DNA from: Microbaculum marinisediminis
GTDB taxonomy: Bacteria; Pseudomonadota; Alphaproteobacteria; Rhizobiales; Tepidamorphaceae
Length of the DNA stretch: 64,000 nt
Direction: 5' to 3'
Assembly (NCBI RefSeq): GCF_025397915.1
Contig: NZ_JALIDZ010000001.1
Coordinates: 1 to 64,000 of the forward strand
The notes below the pieces were generated by a model, which was given only the letters and a program-made list of their open reading frames with translations, made no database searches and was not told the DNA's origin. Made by a program: the position numbers and the translations under genes. Positions 25,803-34,935 of this stretch are shown piece by piece (positions within the stretch are counted from its first letter, which is position 1; the number at the start of each line of letters is the position of its first letter).

Positions 25803-26891
25803 TCAGGCGCCGACCTGCGCCCTATGACGCAGATAGTGGTCGGCAATCGTTATGGCCAGCATCGCCTCGCCGACGGGCACGGCGCGAATGCCGACACAGG
25901 GATCGTGACGGCCCTTGGTGGAAATCTCGGCGTCCGTGCCCGCACGGGTCACGGTCCGGCGCGGGGTCAGGATCGACGAGGTCGGCTTGACGGCGAAGCG
26001 GGCGACGACGGGCTGGCCCGTCGAGATGCCGCCGAGTATCCCGCCGGCGTTGTTGGACATGAAGCGGACCGATCCATCGTTGCCCATCCGCATCTCGTCG
26101 GCGTTCTCCTCGCCCGACAGCGCGGCGGAGGCAAAGCCCGCGCCGATCTCGACGCCCTTCACCGCGTTGATCGACATCAGCGCGGAGGCGACGTCCTGGT
26201 CGAGCTTGGCATAGATCGGCGCGCCCAGGCCGGACGGCAGGCCCTCGGCGACAACCTCGATCACCGCGCCGGTGGAGGAACCCGCCTTGCGGACGGCGTC
26301 GAGATAATCGGCCCAGATCGCGGCGGTGCCGGCGTCGGGACAGAAGAAATCGTTGTTGTCGACCTCGTCCCAGTCCCAGCGCGCGCGATCGATGGCATGG
26401 GGGCCGACCTGCACCAGCGCGCCGCGCACCGTCAGCCCCGGCACGACCTTGCGCGCAACGGCGCCGGCGGCGACCCGCATCGCGGTTTCGCGGGCCGAAG
26501 ACCGGCCGCCGCCGCGCGGATCGCGGATGCCGTACTTCGCCTCGTAGGCGAAATCGGCGTGGCCGGGCCGGTAGCTCTCGGCGATCGCCGAATAGTCCTT
26601 GGAGCGCTGATCGACATTCTCGATCATCAGCGAGATCGGCGTGCCGGTCGTCACCTGCTCGCCGTCGGCGTCGGTGAAGACGCCCGAAAGGATCTTCACC
26701 GCGTCGGGTTCGCGGCGCTGGGTCGTGTATTTCGACTGGCCGGGCCGGCGCTTGTCCAGCCACGGCTGGATATCGGCCTCGGTCAGCGGAATCCGCGGCG
26801 GGCAGCCATCGACCACGCAGCCGATCGCGGGCCCGTGGCTTTCGCCCCAGGTGGTAACGCGGAAGAGATGGCCGAACGTGTTGTGTGACAT
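25803..26891 (-). CDS. aroC: chorismate synthase
   Basis: FMN-dependent last enzyme of the shikimate pathway, converting EPSP to chorismate (362 residues). The signatures are [16 protein letters not shown] near 17-32, the [11 protein letters not shown] motif near 125-135, the [13 protein letters not shown] block near the C-terminus and conserved RPGHAD. In a leftward gene group between a histidine-phosphatase gene and ribB. Confidence 0.96.
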   Translation of the reverse strand: MSHNTFGHLFRVTTWGESHGPAIGCVVDGCPPRIPLTEADIQPWLDKRRPGQSKYTTQRREPDAVKILSGVFTDADGEQVTTGTPISLMIENVDQRSKDYSAIAESYRPGHADFAYEAKYGIRDPRGGGRSSARETAMRVAAGAVARKVVPGLTVRGALVQVGPHAIDRARWDWDEVDNNDFFCPDAGTAAIWADYLDAVRKAGSSTGAVIEVVAEGLPSGLGAPIYAKLDQDVASALMSINAVKGVEIGAGFASAALSGEENADEMRMGNDGSVRFMSNNAGGILGGISTGQPVVARFAVKPTSSILTPRRTVTRAGTDAEISTKGRHDPCVGIRAVPVGEAMLAITIADHYLRHRAQVGA

Positions 26892-26965
26892 TGCCGAAGC
26901 GGTCCGAATGTGGCCGAAACGTTCTAGAAGGCGGCCGCGGCGGCGTCAAACGACCCGGCCACGGC

Positions 26966-27568
26966 TCAAATCCACTCCGCCCGGCCGTCGCGCCAGACGT
27001 AAATCTTGTCCTGCGGAATGAGCGTGACCGGAATCTCCGTGCTCGGGATACCTTCCAGCATACCGCGGACGACGCGGGTGATGCCGCCATGGGCGACGCA
27101 GACCGTGTCGCGGCTCAGACCGTAGAGCCAGGGCCGGATGCGCGCCGACAGCATCTCGTAGCTCTCGCCGCCGGCGGGCACATAGGCCCATTTGTCGGCC
27201 TTGCGGGCGGCATGGCCTTCCGGGTCGCGGACCTTCACTTCCTTCAGGGTCTCGCCCTCCCATTCGCCGAACGACACCTCGCGCAGGGTCGGATCGGCGC
27301 GGTAGTCGGCGGGATCGAGGCCCATCTCCCGGCGGAGGATCTCCATGGTGTCGCGGGCGCGCCTGAGCGGGCTCGCCACCCAGTCGACATCGGTCTCCCC
27401 AAGCCCGTCGGTCTCCAACAGCCCGGCGAGCACCGTGCCATTGCGGGCTGCCTGGGCGCGGCCGCGGGCGTTCAGGTCGATATCCTTGGTGCCCTGCAGT
27501 CGGCCCTCGACGTTCCAGTCCGTCTCGCCGTGGCGGATCAGGTAGAGAGACGCCTTCAGTTCGCTCAC
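26966..27568 (-). CDS. histidine phosphatase family protein (phosphoglycerate-mutase-like)
   Basis: About 200 residues starting from the GTG at 27568, which overlaps the preceding gene's stop (GTGA). The catalytic LIRHGETDWN motif is at residues 9-18, the second Arg in SPLRRARDT, and the second His in VAHGG. Substrates in this family range from phosphoglycerate to small phosphoesters; here it is not determinable. Placement between an oxidoreductase and aroC in a fabI-led run is a common alphaproteobacterial context. Confidence 0.88.
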   Translation of the reverse strand: MSELKASLYLIRHGETDWNVEGRLQGTKDIDLNARGRAQAARNGTVLAGLLETDGLGETDVDWVASPLRRARDTMEILRREMGLDPADYRADPTLREVSFGEWEGETLKEVKVRDPEGHAARKADKWAYVPAGGESYEMLSARIRPWLYGLSRDTVCVAHGGITRVVRGMLEGIPSTEIPVTLIPQDKIYVWRDGRAEWI

Positions 27569-28566
27569 AGCTTGAGGACCAGCTTTCCGAAATTGCCGCC
27601 GGTGTAGAGCAGGTTGAGCACGTCCGGAAAGGCTTCGATACCGCCCTCCCGCACGTCCTCGCGCATCCTCAGCCGCCCTTCGGCGTGCCACTGGCCCAGC
27701 TTCTCGTTGGCCTCGGCCATCCTGTCCTGGAAGTCGAAGACGATCAGGCCGCGCATCGTCAGGCGGTTGACCAGGATCGAGCGCAGGTTCTTCGGGCCAG
27801 GCTGTGGTTCGGTGGCGTTGTAGGCCGAGATCAGCCCGCAGACCGGGATGCGTCCGAACAGGTTCATCATCGGCAGCACGGTATCGAGGATCTCGCCGCC
27901 GACATTCTCGTAATAGACGTCGACGCCGTCCGGGCAGGCCGCCTTCAACTCCTCGGCGAGGTTACCGCCCTTGTAGTCGGCGCAGGCGTCGAAGCCGAGC
28001 TCCTCGACCACGTAGCGGCATTTCTCCGGTCCGCCGGCGATACCGACGGCACGGCAGCCGACGATCTTGGCGATCTGGCCGACGATCGAACCGACCGCGC
28101 CCGACGCCGCGGAGACGACGACGGTCTCGCCGGGCTTCGGCTTGCCGACCTCGAGCAGGCCGAAATAGGCGGTCTGGCCGGGCATGCCCAGGCCGCCGAT
28201 CCAACGCTCGAGCGGCGCCTTGGTGGGATCGACCTTGAAGCAGCGCTCGCCCTTCGACACCGCATAGTGCTGCACCCCGAGCAGGCCGGCGACGGCATCG
28301 CCCACCTTGTAGTCGGGATGGTTGGACTGATCGACGTGGCCGGCGGCGAACCCGCGCATCACCGCGCCGATCTCGACCGGCGGCACGTAGGACTTGCCGG
28401 CGGCGATCCAGCCGCGCATGGCCGGATCGAGCGACACGTACTCGATCCTGACGCGGAACTCGCCCTCGCCGGCGTCGCGTGCGGGCTCGTCGACGATCTC
28501 GAAATCGTCGCGCCTGACCATCCCGACGGGACGGCTCCTCAGCCGGACGAGGCGGTTCGTTGTCAT
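27565..28566 (-). CDS. NADP-dependent medium-chain reductase (alkenal/curcumin reductase type)
   Basis: Zinc-independent MDR oxidoreductase of 333 residues: N-terminal GroES-like domain (YVSLDPAMRGWI is the family signature), then the Rossmann domain with VSAASGAVGSIVGQIAK and YYENVGGEILD. Homologues (CurA/YncB, 2-alkenal reductase) reduce alpha,beta-unsaturated carbonyls with NADPH, often as aldehyde detoxification. Lies four bases past fabI and is coupled to the phosphatase gene. Confidence 0.88.
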   Translation of the reverse strand: MTTNRLVRLRSRPVGMVRRDDFEIVDEPARDAGEGEFRVRIEYVSLDPAMRGWIAAGKSYVPPVEIGAVMRGFAAGHVDQSNHPDYKVGDAVAGLLGVQHYAVSKGERCFKVDPTKAPLERWIGGLGMPGQTAYFGLLEVGKPKPGETVVVSAASGAVGSIVGQIAKIVGCRAVGIAGGPEKCRYVVEELGFDACADYKGGNLAEELKAACPDGVDVYYENVGGEILDTVLPMMNLFGRIPVCGLISAYNATEPQPGPKNLRSILVNRLTMRGLIVFDFQDRMAEANEKLGQWHAEGRLRMREDVREGGIEAFPDVLNLLYTGGNFGKLVLKL

Positions 28567-28570
28567 GGCG

Positions 28571-29392
28571 TCATTCGTCCTTGACGACCGAGATATCCGG
28601 GGCGTCGACCGACTTCATGCCGACGACGTGGTAGCCGGAATCGACGTGATGGACCTCGCCGGTCACCGCGCGGCCCATGTCGGACAACAGATATAGGGCG
28701 GACTGGCCGACCTCGTCGATGGTAACGGTGCGCTTCAGCGGCGCGTTGTATTCGTTCCACTTGAGGATATAGCGGAAGTCGCCGATGCCCGAGGCGGCGA
28801 GCGTCTTGATCGGGCCGGCGGACAGGGCATTGACGCGGATGTTCCTGGCGCCGAGGTCGACGGCGAGATAGCGCACGCTGGCCTCCAGCGCCGCCTTGGC
28901 GACGCCCATGACGTTGTAGTGCGGCATCACCTTCTCGGCGCCGTAGTAGGTCAACGTCAGCATCGAGCCGCCATCTCCCATCAGCTTCTCCGCGCGCTGC
29001 GCGATCGAGGTGAAGGAGTAGCAGGAGATGAACATCGTCTTGTTGAAATTGTCGGCAGTGGTGTCGACGTAACGGCCGTCGAGCTGCTCCTTGTCGGAGA
29101 AGGCGATGGCGTGAACCAGGAAGTCGAGGCCGCCCCACAGCTTGCGGCATTCCTCGAAAACGGCGTCCAGGCTCGCCTCGTCGGTGACGTCGCAATGGCC
29201 GACAACGGTCGCGCCGAGCTCCTGGCTGAGCGGATCGACGCGCTTCTTCAGCGCCTCGCCCTGATAGGTCAGCGCCAGGCTCGCGCCTTCCGACGCGCAC
29301 GCCTTGGCGATGCCCCAGGCGATCGAACGGTTGTTGGCGATCCCCATGATGAGACCACGCTTGCCGGCCATCAGACCCCGGGATTCGCTCAT
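28571..29392 (-). CDS. fabI: enoyl-[acyl-carrier-protein] reductase
   Basis: NADH-dependent FabI that completes each fatty-acid elongation cycle (273 residues from the ATG at 29392). It carries the GIANNRSIAWGIAKA nucleotide motif near residues 17-31, the Tyr-x6-Lys catalytic pair in YYGAEKVMPHYNVMGVAKAA and the NALSAGPIKTLAASGI block. It appears to head a leftward operon running through the MDR reductase, phosphatase, aroC and ribB. Target family of triclosan-type inhibitors. Confidence 0.95.
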   Translation of the reverse strand: MSESRGLMAGKRGLIMGIANNRSIAWGIAKACASEGASLALTYQGEALKKRVDPLSQELGATVVGHCDVTDEASLDAVFEECRKLWGGLDFLVHAIAFSDKEQLDGRYVDTTADNFNKTMFISCYSFTSIAQRAEKLMGDGGSMLTLTYYGAEKVMPHYNVMGVAKAALEASVRYLAVDLGARNIRVNALSAGPIKTLAASGIGDFRYILKWNEYNAPLKRTVTIDEVGQSALYLLSDMGRAVTGEVHHVDSGYHVVGMKSVDAPDISVVKDE

Positions 29393-29719
29393 ATTCTGCC
29401 CTCTACTCAAAAATCGTGCCGCCGCGCCGGTTCCTATGGCATGGCGGTCGGAATACCGCAAGGCGCAGGCGGGTGCCCGCGCCTGCGCGTGGGGACAGGA
29501 TCACGTCCGGCCCCATTTCCGCCGACGCAGGCTTAGACCGCACCGGATTTCAGCTAAGAAACTGAGAAAATAGGCGTAATCCGGGCGATGGCAGGAGATG
29601 CCCGGTGCCGGTCCGGGCCAGACGGGAAACGGCGAGGCCCTGCCATGCGCCCCCGGGCCCTGGATCAGGTCCAGGGCACGCGGGTCGGGGCGCCCAGCTC
29701 CGGCCCCCGGGACGCGCGG
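29393..29719. other. 327-bp intergenic region with hairpins upstream of fabI
   Basis: No gene is supported. It contains a 9-bp perfect hairpin GCGCAGGCG/CGCCTGCGC at 29463-29488, in the leader region of the leftward fabI transcript, and an 8-bp hairpin GCCCTGGA/TCCAGGGC at 29657-29677, downstream of xseB. The latter is a candidate xseB 3'-end structure, without a T-run. The fabI promoter should lie in this region but no clear -35/-10 pair is visible. Confidence 0.5.
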
Positions 29720-29977
29720 CTAGTCGACGTCGAGCGGCTCGGTGCCGGCGGCCCCGCCGTCCTTGACGACGATCTTCTCGACCTTCGCTTCCGCCGACTT
29801 CAGCAGCCCCTCGCAATGCTTCCGCAGCGCATCGCCGCGCGTATACATCTCGATGGACCTCTCCAGCGGAACGTTGCCGCCTTCGAGCTGCTCGACGATT
29901 TCCTCGAGCTTCTTCAGCGCGTCCTCGAAGGACAGATCGGCAATATCCTGCGGTACCGGGGCTACTCGCGACGTCAT
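29720..29977 (-). CDS. xseB: exodeoxyribonuclease VII small subunit
   Basis: An 85-residue protein with the XseB pattern: [33 protein letters not shown] then the second helix [16 protein letters not shown]. It pairs with the large subunit XseA (not in this window) to degrade single-stranded DNA. It is 37 bp downstream of the deacetylase-family gene; HDAC-xseB adjacency is common in Hyphomicrobiales, where dxs and tlyA usually follow. Here those two genes lie elsewhere in the window. Confidence 0.92.
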   Translation of the reverse strand: MTSRVAPVPQDIADLSFEDALKKLEEIVEQLEGGNVPLERSIEMYTRGDALRKHCEGLLKSAEAKVEKIVVKDGGAAGTEPLDVD

Positions 29978-30014
29978 TCTTTTCCTCTTCTACCTCTTGT
30001 CGACACTTGCCCCG

Positions 30015-30941
30015 TCACGCTCTCATCAGCGCGCGCACATGCGCGGCGGCCGAAAGCGCAAGCCCCTGGAGATCGTAGCCGCCTTCGAGCAGCGAAACGA
30101 CCCTGCCGTTGCAGGAGGTGTCGGCGATTTCCATCAATCGCTTGGTTATCCACGCGAAATCCTGCTCCACCAGATTGAGGTTGGCGAGCGGATCGCGGGC
30201 ATGGGCGTCGAATCCCGCCGACACGATCACGAGATCGGGCGCGAATCGCTCCAGCGCCGGCAGGATCACGGCCTCCATCGCCTCGCGGAACTCGGAGCCG
30301 CCGTCGCCGGGCTGCAGCGGCGCGTTGACGATGTTGCCGGCGCCGGTCTCCGAAATCGCGCCGGTGCCGGGATATAGCGGCATCTGGTGCGTCGAGCCGT
30401 AGAACATGTCCTTGTCGTCCCAGAAAATATCCTGGGTGCCGTTACCGTGGTGGACGTCGAAATCGACGACGGCGACCCGCTCGGCGCCGTGCTTTTGCCT
30501 GGCGTGGTAGGCGGCGACGGCCGCGTTTCCGAACAGGCAGAACCCCATCGCCTTGACCTTCTCGGCGTGATGGCCGGGCGGGCGGACGCCGCAGAAGGCA
30601 TTGCGGACCTTGCCTTCCATCACCTCGTCGACGGCCGTGGTCGCCGCGCCGACGGCCCTGAGCGCTGCCTGCAGGCTGCCCGGCGACATGGATGTGTCCG
30701 CATCAAGCTGGACGATACCCTCCGCCGGCGCAGCGGCCGCGATCCTCTCCACATAGGCCTGCGGATGGGCGAGAGCGGCCTGCTCCAGCGTGCCGAGCGG
30801 GGCCTGCTCGCGAATCAGGTTGTGGAACGCCTCGTGTTCCAGCGCCCGTTCGATCGCGCGCAACCGGTCCGGGCGCTCCGGATGGCCGAAGCCGTTGTCG
30901 TGGTCCAGGCAATCGGGATGGGTCAGATAGAGGGTCGACAC
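30015..30941 (-). CDS. histone deacetylase family protein (AcuC/APAH-like)
   Basis: A 308-residue zinc-dependent amidohydrolase of the HDAC superfamily: RPPGHHAE (catalytic His pair), VDFDVHHGNGTQDIFW (zinc-binding Asp and His) and SAGFDAHARDPL (second zinc Asp). Bacterial members deacetylate acetyl-lysine proteins, acetylpolyamines or acetyl-CoA synthetase. Start is GTG at 30941. Upstream of xseB on the same strand. Confidence 0.9.
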   Translation of the reverse strand: MSTLYLTHPDCLDHDNGFGHPERPDRLRAIERALEHEAFHNLIREQAPLGTLEQAALAHPQAYVERIAAAAPAEGIVQLDADTSMSPGSLQAALRAVGAATTAVDEVMEGKVRNAFCGVRPPGHHAEKVKAMGFCLFGNAAVAAYHARQKHGAERVAVVDFDVHHGNGTQDIFWDDKDMFYGSTHQMPLYPGTGAISETGAGNIVNAPLQPGDGGSEFREAMEAVILPALERFAPDLVIVSAGFDAHARDPLANLNLVEQDFAWITKRLMEIADTSCNGRVVSLLEGGYDLQGLALSAAAHVRALMRA

Positions 30942-31028
30942 GGGGCTGCTTGCTTTCTCGGCGTCATCAAGAGGTCAAACTAGAATTTCGCAGGACGTAG
31001 GTGAAGGGCGTGGAAAGCCGTTCGCGGC

Positions 31029-31895
31029 CTACGCGCCGACCTTCTTCAGGCTGGCCGGGGCGACGCTGTCGTCGGGGACGAAAAAGTCCTGTTGCAGGTC
31101 GACGGACGGATCGACGCGGTACTTGTCGAAATCGCGCTCGCCCGCCTCGTGGAGCAGCGAGTCGTCGATGCAGAAATTTCCGGTGAAGTCGCGGGAGGGC
31201 CGCGACAGGATGGCGTGCGCGGCGTCGCCCATGATGTCGGGCGTCCGGCTCGCCTGCATCAGCGCGTCGCCGCCGAGCAGGTTCCTGACGGCGGCGGTCG
31301 CGATCGTCGTGCGCGGCCACAGCGCGTTGACGGCGATGCCCCTGGCCTTCAGTTCGCCGGCAAGCCCCAGAACCACCATGCTCATGCCGAACTTCGCCAT
31401 CGAATAGGCGGTGTGCGGGGCGAACCACTTGGTCTTCATGTCGAGCGGCGGCGACAGCATCAGGATATGCGGGTTCTCCGCCTGCTCCAGATGCGGAACG
31501 CAGTACTTGGAGACCATGAAGGTGCCGCGCGCGTTGATCTGGTGCATCAGGTCGAAGCGCTTCATGTCGGTCTCGAGGATGCCGGTCAGCGAGATGGCGC
31601 TGGCGTTGTTGACGCAGGCGTCGATGCCGCCGAAGCGATCGACGGCTTTCGCCACGGCGTCCTTGACCTGGTCTTCCTCGCGGATGTCGCAGACGACCGG
31701 CAGGGCCTTGCCGCCGGCGGCCTCGATCTCCTCGGCCGCGGTAAAGATCGTGCCGGGAAGCTTGGGATGCGGGTCGGCGGTCTTGGCCACCACGGCGACA
31801 TTGGCCCCGTCGCGCGCCGCACGCAGGGCGATGGCGAGACCGATGCCGCGGCTCGCACCGGTGATGAAGAGGGTCTTGCCCTGAAGCGTCGTCAT
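31029..31895 (-). CDS. SDR oxidoreductase (HSDL2-like)
   Basis: SDR of 288 residues with TGASRGIG near 12-19, NNASA, and an active-site block YSMAKFGMS. The long N-terminal insert KTADPHPKLPGTIFTAAEEIEAAGG and the SPPLDMK segment are characteristic of the hydroxysteroid-dehydrogenase-like 2 branch, usually linked with fatty-acid metabolism. Located 77 bp downstream of an acyl-CoA dehydrogenase, consistent with a lipid-catabolic pair. Confidence 0.87.
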   Translation of the reverse strand: MTTLQGKTLFITGASRGIGLAIALRAARDGANVAVVAKTADPHPKLPGTIFTAAEEIEAAGGKALPVVCDIREEDQVKDAVAKAVDRFGGIDACVNNASAISLTGILETDMKRFDLMHQINARGTFMVSKYCVPHLEQAENPHILMLSPPLDMKTKWFAPHTAYSMAKFGMSMVVLGLAGELKARGIAVNALWPRTTIATAAVRNLLGGDALMQASRTPDIMGDAAHAILSRPSRDFTGNFCIDDSLLHEAGERDFDKYRVDPSVDLQQDFFVPDDSVAPASLKKVGA

Positions 31896-31972
31896 TGCGG
31901 TTCCTCCCGACCCGGCTTTTTCCTGCCAGGTTCTCCACCTGCTCCGCGAATCCCCGCGACTGCGGAACTTGC

Positions 31973-33754
31973 CTAGGACGCCAGCGCGGCGTCGGTATCG
32001 AGCACCGTGTCGGCACCGCCGACGACCGTTTCCGCCAGGCCGTCCGCCGCAGGGCAGACATTCTCGGCGAAAAATCGGGCGGTGGCGATGCGTGCCGCGT
32101 TGGCCGGGCTCGCGTCCAGCCCATGGGCGATCAGCGCGCCACGGGCAAGCGCGGCGCCGCCGCCGGCAAGCGAGATCAGCCGCAGATAGGGCGTCGCACC
32201 GGCGAGCGCGTGATCGGGATTGCTCTTCAGCGCCTCGAACATCCACGTCGTCGCCCGCTCCAGCGCGTCGATGGTCGCGTCGAGGCGATCGCCCATGCGG
32301 CCGAAGGCGGGGTGGTTGGCCTCGGCCACCTGACGGACGACCTCCCGCAGATCGCCGATAAAGGCCGTCACCGCCGCGCCGCCCGACATCGACAGCTTGC
32401 GCGTGACGAGATCGATCGCCTGGATACCGTTGGTGCCCTCGTAGATCGGGGCGATGCGGGCATCGCGCAGGTGCTGGGCCGCGCCCGTCTCCTCGATGAA
32501 GCCCATGCCGCCGTGGACCTGCACGCCCATTGAGGCGACCTCGACGCCGATATCGGTCGAGAACGCCTTGGCGAGCGGGGTCAGCAGATTGGCGCGCTCC
32601 TGCGCGGCCTTGCGCCCGGCCTCGTCGGCGGACCGATGGGCGAGATCGGTCGCCACCGCCGTCTCGTAGCAGATCGCGCGGGCGGCCGCCGTCAGCGCGC
32701 GCATGGTCATCAGCGTGCGCTTGATGTCCGGATGGGCGACGATCGGCACGGCCTCGTCCTGGCTCATGCCGGGCACCCGGCCCTGCTTGCGCTCGTGGGC
32801 ATAGGCCAGCGCCTGCTGATAGGCGGTCTCCGCGATCGCGACGCCCTGGATGCCGACGGAAAGGCGGGCGTTGTTCATCATCGTGAACATGCAATTGAGG
32901 CCGCGGTTCTCCTCGCCGACCAGCCAGCCGACCGCCCCGTCGTTGTCGCCGAAGGCCATGACGCAGGTGGGGCTGGCGTGGATGCCGAGCTTGTGCTCGA
33001 CGCTCTGGCACCAGACGTCGTTGCGCTCACCGAGCGAGCCGTCGTCGTTGACCAGGAACTTCGGCACCAGGAACAACGAGATACCACGCGTGCCGGTCGG
33101 CGCGTCGGGCAGGCGGGCGAGCACCAGATGGACGATATTGTCCGTCAGGTCGTGCTCGCCGTAGGTGATGAAGATCTTGGTGCCCTTGATCGAATAGGTG
33201 CCGTCGCCGCGCGGCTCGGCGCGGGCGCGCAGGAGGGCGAGATCCGAGCCGGCCTGCGGCTCGGTCAGGTTCATGGTACCCATCCATTCGCCGGAGACGA
33301 GCTTGGGCAGATAGGTTTGCTTCAGCTCATCCGACGCGTGGGTATGAAGCGCCTCGATGGCGCCGAAGGTCAGCGTCGGGCCGATGCCATAGGCCATCGA
33401 GCCGGAATTCCACATCTCCTGGGTGGCGATCGACAGGGCTATCGGCAACGCCTGACCGCCGAAGTCCTCCGGGCCCGTCAGGCTCGCCCAACCGCCCTCG
33501 ATCCACTTGGCATAGGCCTCTTTCCAGCCGGGCGGCATGGTGACCGCGCCGTCCCGTAGCGGCGTGCCGAACTTGTCGCCGGGCGCATTCAGCGGGGCGA
33601 TCTCCTCGCTCGCGAACCGGCCGGCCTCCTCGAGCACGGCGTCGACCAGGTCGGCGCTGAGATCGCCGAAGGTGCCGCGCTCCAGTTCGCCGTCGAGACC
33701 GGCGATATGGCGCAAGGTGAAGGCGATGTCGGACACCGGGGCGCGATAGCTCAA
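31973..33754 (-). CDS. acyl-CoA dehydrogenase (long, DmdC-like)
   Basis: FAD-dependent acyl-CoA dehydrogenase of 593 residues, the length of the family carrying an extra C-terminal domain (includes 3-methylmercaptopropionyl-CoA dehydrogenase, DmdC). The visible signatures are MNLTEPQAGSDL, KIFITYGEHD, QVHGGMGFIEE and the catalytic Glu in IYEGTNGIQAIDL. The start codon is TTG at 33754 with a strong GGGAGG site six bases upstream. The substrate cannot be fixed; no other DMSP genes are nearby, so a generic medium- or long-chain role is equally likely. Confidence 0.9.
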   Translation of the reverse strand: MSYRAPVSDIAFTLRHIAGLDGELERGTFGDLSADLVDAVLEEAGRFASEEIAPLNAPGDKFGTPLRDGAVTMPPGWKEAYAKWIEGGWASLTGPEDFGGQALPIALSIATQEMWNSGSMAYGIGPTLTFGAIEALHTHASDELKQTYLPKLVSGEWMGTMNLTEPQAGSDLALLRARAEPRGDGTYSIKGTKIFITYGEHDLTDNIVHLVLARLPDAPTGTRGISLFLVPKFLVNDDGSLGERNDVWCQSVEHKLGIHASPTCVMAFGDNDGAVGWLVGEENRGLNCMFTMMNNARLSVGIQGVAIAETAYQQALAYAHERKQGRVPGMSQDEAVPIVAHPDIKRTLMTMRALTAAARAICYETAVATDLAHRSADEAGRKAAQERANLLTPLAKAFSTDIGVEVASMGVQVHGGMGFIEETGAAQHLRDARIAPIYEGTNGIQAIDLVTRKLSMSGGAAVTAFIGDLREVVRQVAEANHPAFGRMGDRLDATIDALERATTWMFEALKSNPDHALAGATPYLRLISLAGGGAALARGALIAHGLDASPANAARIATARFFAENVCPAADGLAETVVGGADTVLDTDAALAS

Positions 33755-33889
33755 GCGAACCTCCCTGACATTCTACAAGCGAATTCCACGGTTCCGCGCG
33801 CTTGACGGCGCGCTCCCGGCCGGGCCTATAGCGAGCCCAGCGATCGAAGCGCACTTTAGGCTTGGCGGGCGCATCGTCAACGGCTCGAT

Positions 33890-34885
33890 ATGGAACTCTG
33901 GCACGTCAACGAGACTTCCCCTGAAGAATACGACACGCGGACGAGCGCCGCCGCGCGGCATCTCGCCGCCGGCGCGCTCGTCGTGGTGCCGACCGAGACG
34001 GTCTACGGGCTGGCGGCGGACGCCACCAACGGCGAGGCGGTCGCGCGACTCTACGCCGCCAAGGGCCGGCCGCGCTTCAACCCGCTGATTTCGCACGTTT
34101 GCGGCCGCGACATGGCCGAAACACACGGCATCTTCGACGAAACCGCATCGAAACTGGCCGACCGCTTCTGGCCGGGGCCGCTGACCCTGGTCGTGCCGAA
34201 ACGCCCGGACTCCGGCATTTCCGATCTCGCCACGGCCGGGCTCGACACCGTCGCTCTCCGATGGCCGGACAGCCCGGTGACGCGCGCGATCATCGAGAAA
34301 CTCGGCCGGCCGGTCGCCGCGCCGAGCGCCAACCGGTCGGGCCGGGTGAGCCCGACAACGGCGGAGGCGGCAAGCGCGGAAGTCGGCGACTCCGTCGCCC
34401 TGATCGTCGACGCGGGGTCGTGTCGCGTCGGCCTGGAGTCGACCATCGTCGCCTGTACGGGCGACCGGCCGACCCTGCTGCGGCCGGGCGGCATCCCGAC
34501 CGGGGAGATCGAGGCCGTCCTCGGCGCCCCCCTCGCCCGCCATGCCGGCGATACGGGGCCCGATCCGGAGGCGCCGGCCGCGCCGGGGATGCTCGCGTCC
34601 CACTACGCGCCGCGGGCCAAGGTCCGGCTCGCCGCAGACCGCGTCGGCGCGGACGAGGCGCTGCTGGCCTTCGGCCCTGCCCTGCCCCAAGGCGCGGACG
34701 CGGCCAGGGCGGTGCTCAACCTGTCGGAGCGCGGCGATCTCGTCGACGCGGCGGCGAACCTGTTCACCTACCTGCGCGAACTGGACGCCTCGGGCGCCGG
34801 CACCATCGCGGTCATGCCGATCCCCGAAACGGGCCTGGGCGAAGCGATCAACGACCGGCTGCGGCGCGCCGCGGCGCCGCGGTGA
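33890..34885 (+). CDS. L-threonylcarbamoyladenylate synthase (Sua5 type)
   Basis: A 331-residue two-domain enzyme making threonylcarbamoyl-AMP for the t6A37 modification of ANN-decoding tRNAs. The YrdC domain (about 1-200) has VVPTETVYGLAADATN, KGRPRFNPL, the APSANRSGRVSPT motif and STIVAC. The C-terminal Sua5 domain (about 225-331) follows after the PGMLASHYAP linker. Isolated, facing a convergent cyclase gene. Confidence 0.92.
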   Translation: MELWHVNETSPEEYDTRTSAAARHLAAGALVVVPTETVYGLAADATNGEAVARLYAAKGRPRFNPLISHVCGRDMAETHGIFDETASKLADRFWPGPLTLVVPKRPDSGISDLATAGLDTVALRWPDSPVTRAIIEKLGRPVAAPSANRSGRVSPTTAEAASAEVGDSVALIVDAGSCRVGLESTIVACTGDRPTLLRPGGIPTGEIEAVLGAPLARHAGDTGPDPEAPAAPGMLASHYAPRAKVRLAADRVGADEALLAFGPALPQGADAARAVLNLSERGDLVDAAANLFTYLRELDASGAGTIAVMPIPETGLGEAINDRLRRAAAPR

Positions 34886-34908
34886 TAACCACGCAACCGG
34901 ACAGTCGG

Positions 34909-34928
34909 CGCTCGGCTGCAACCGAGCG
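34909..34928. terminator. 7-bp hairpin between convergent genes
   Basis: CGCTCGG (34909-34915) and CCGAGCG (34922-34928) with a 6-base loop, in the 50-bp gap between the Sua5 gene and the leftward cyclase gene. Likely bidirectional terminator; there is no T-run. Confidence 0.5.
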
Positions 34929-34935
34929 ATAGCCA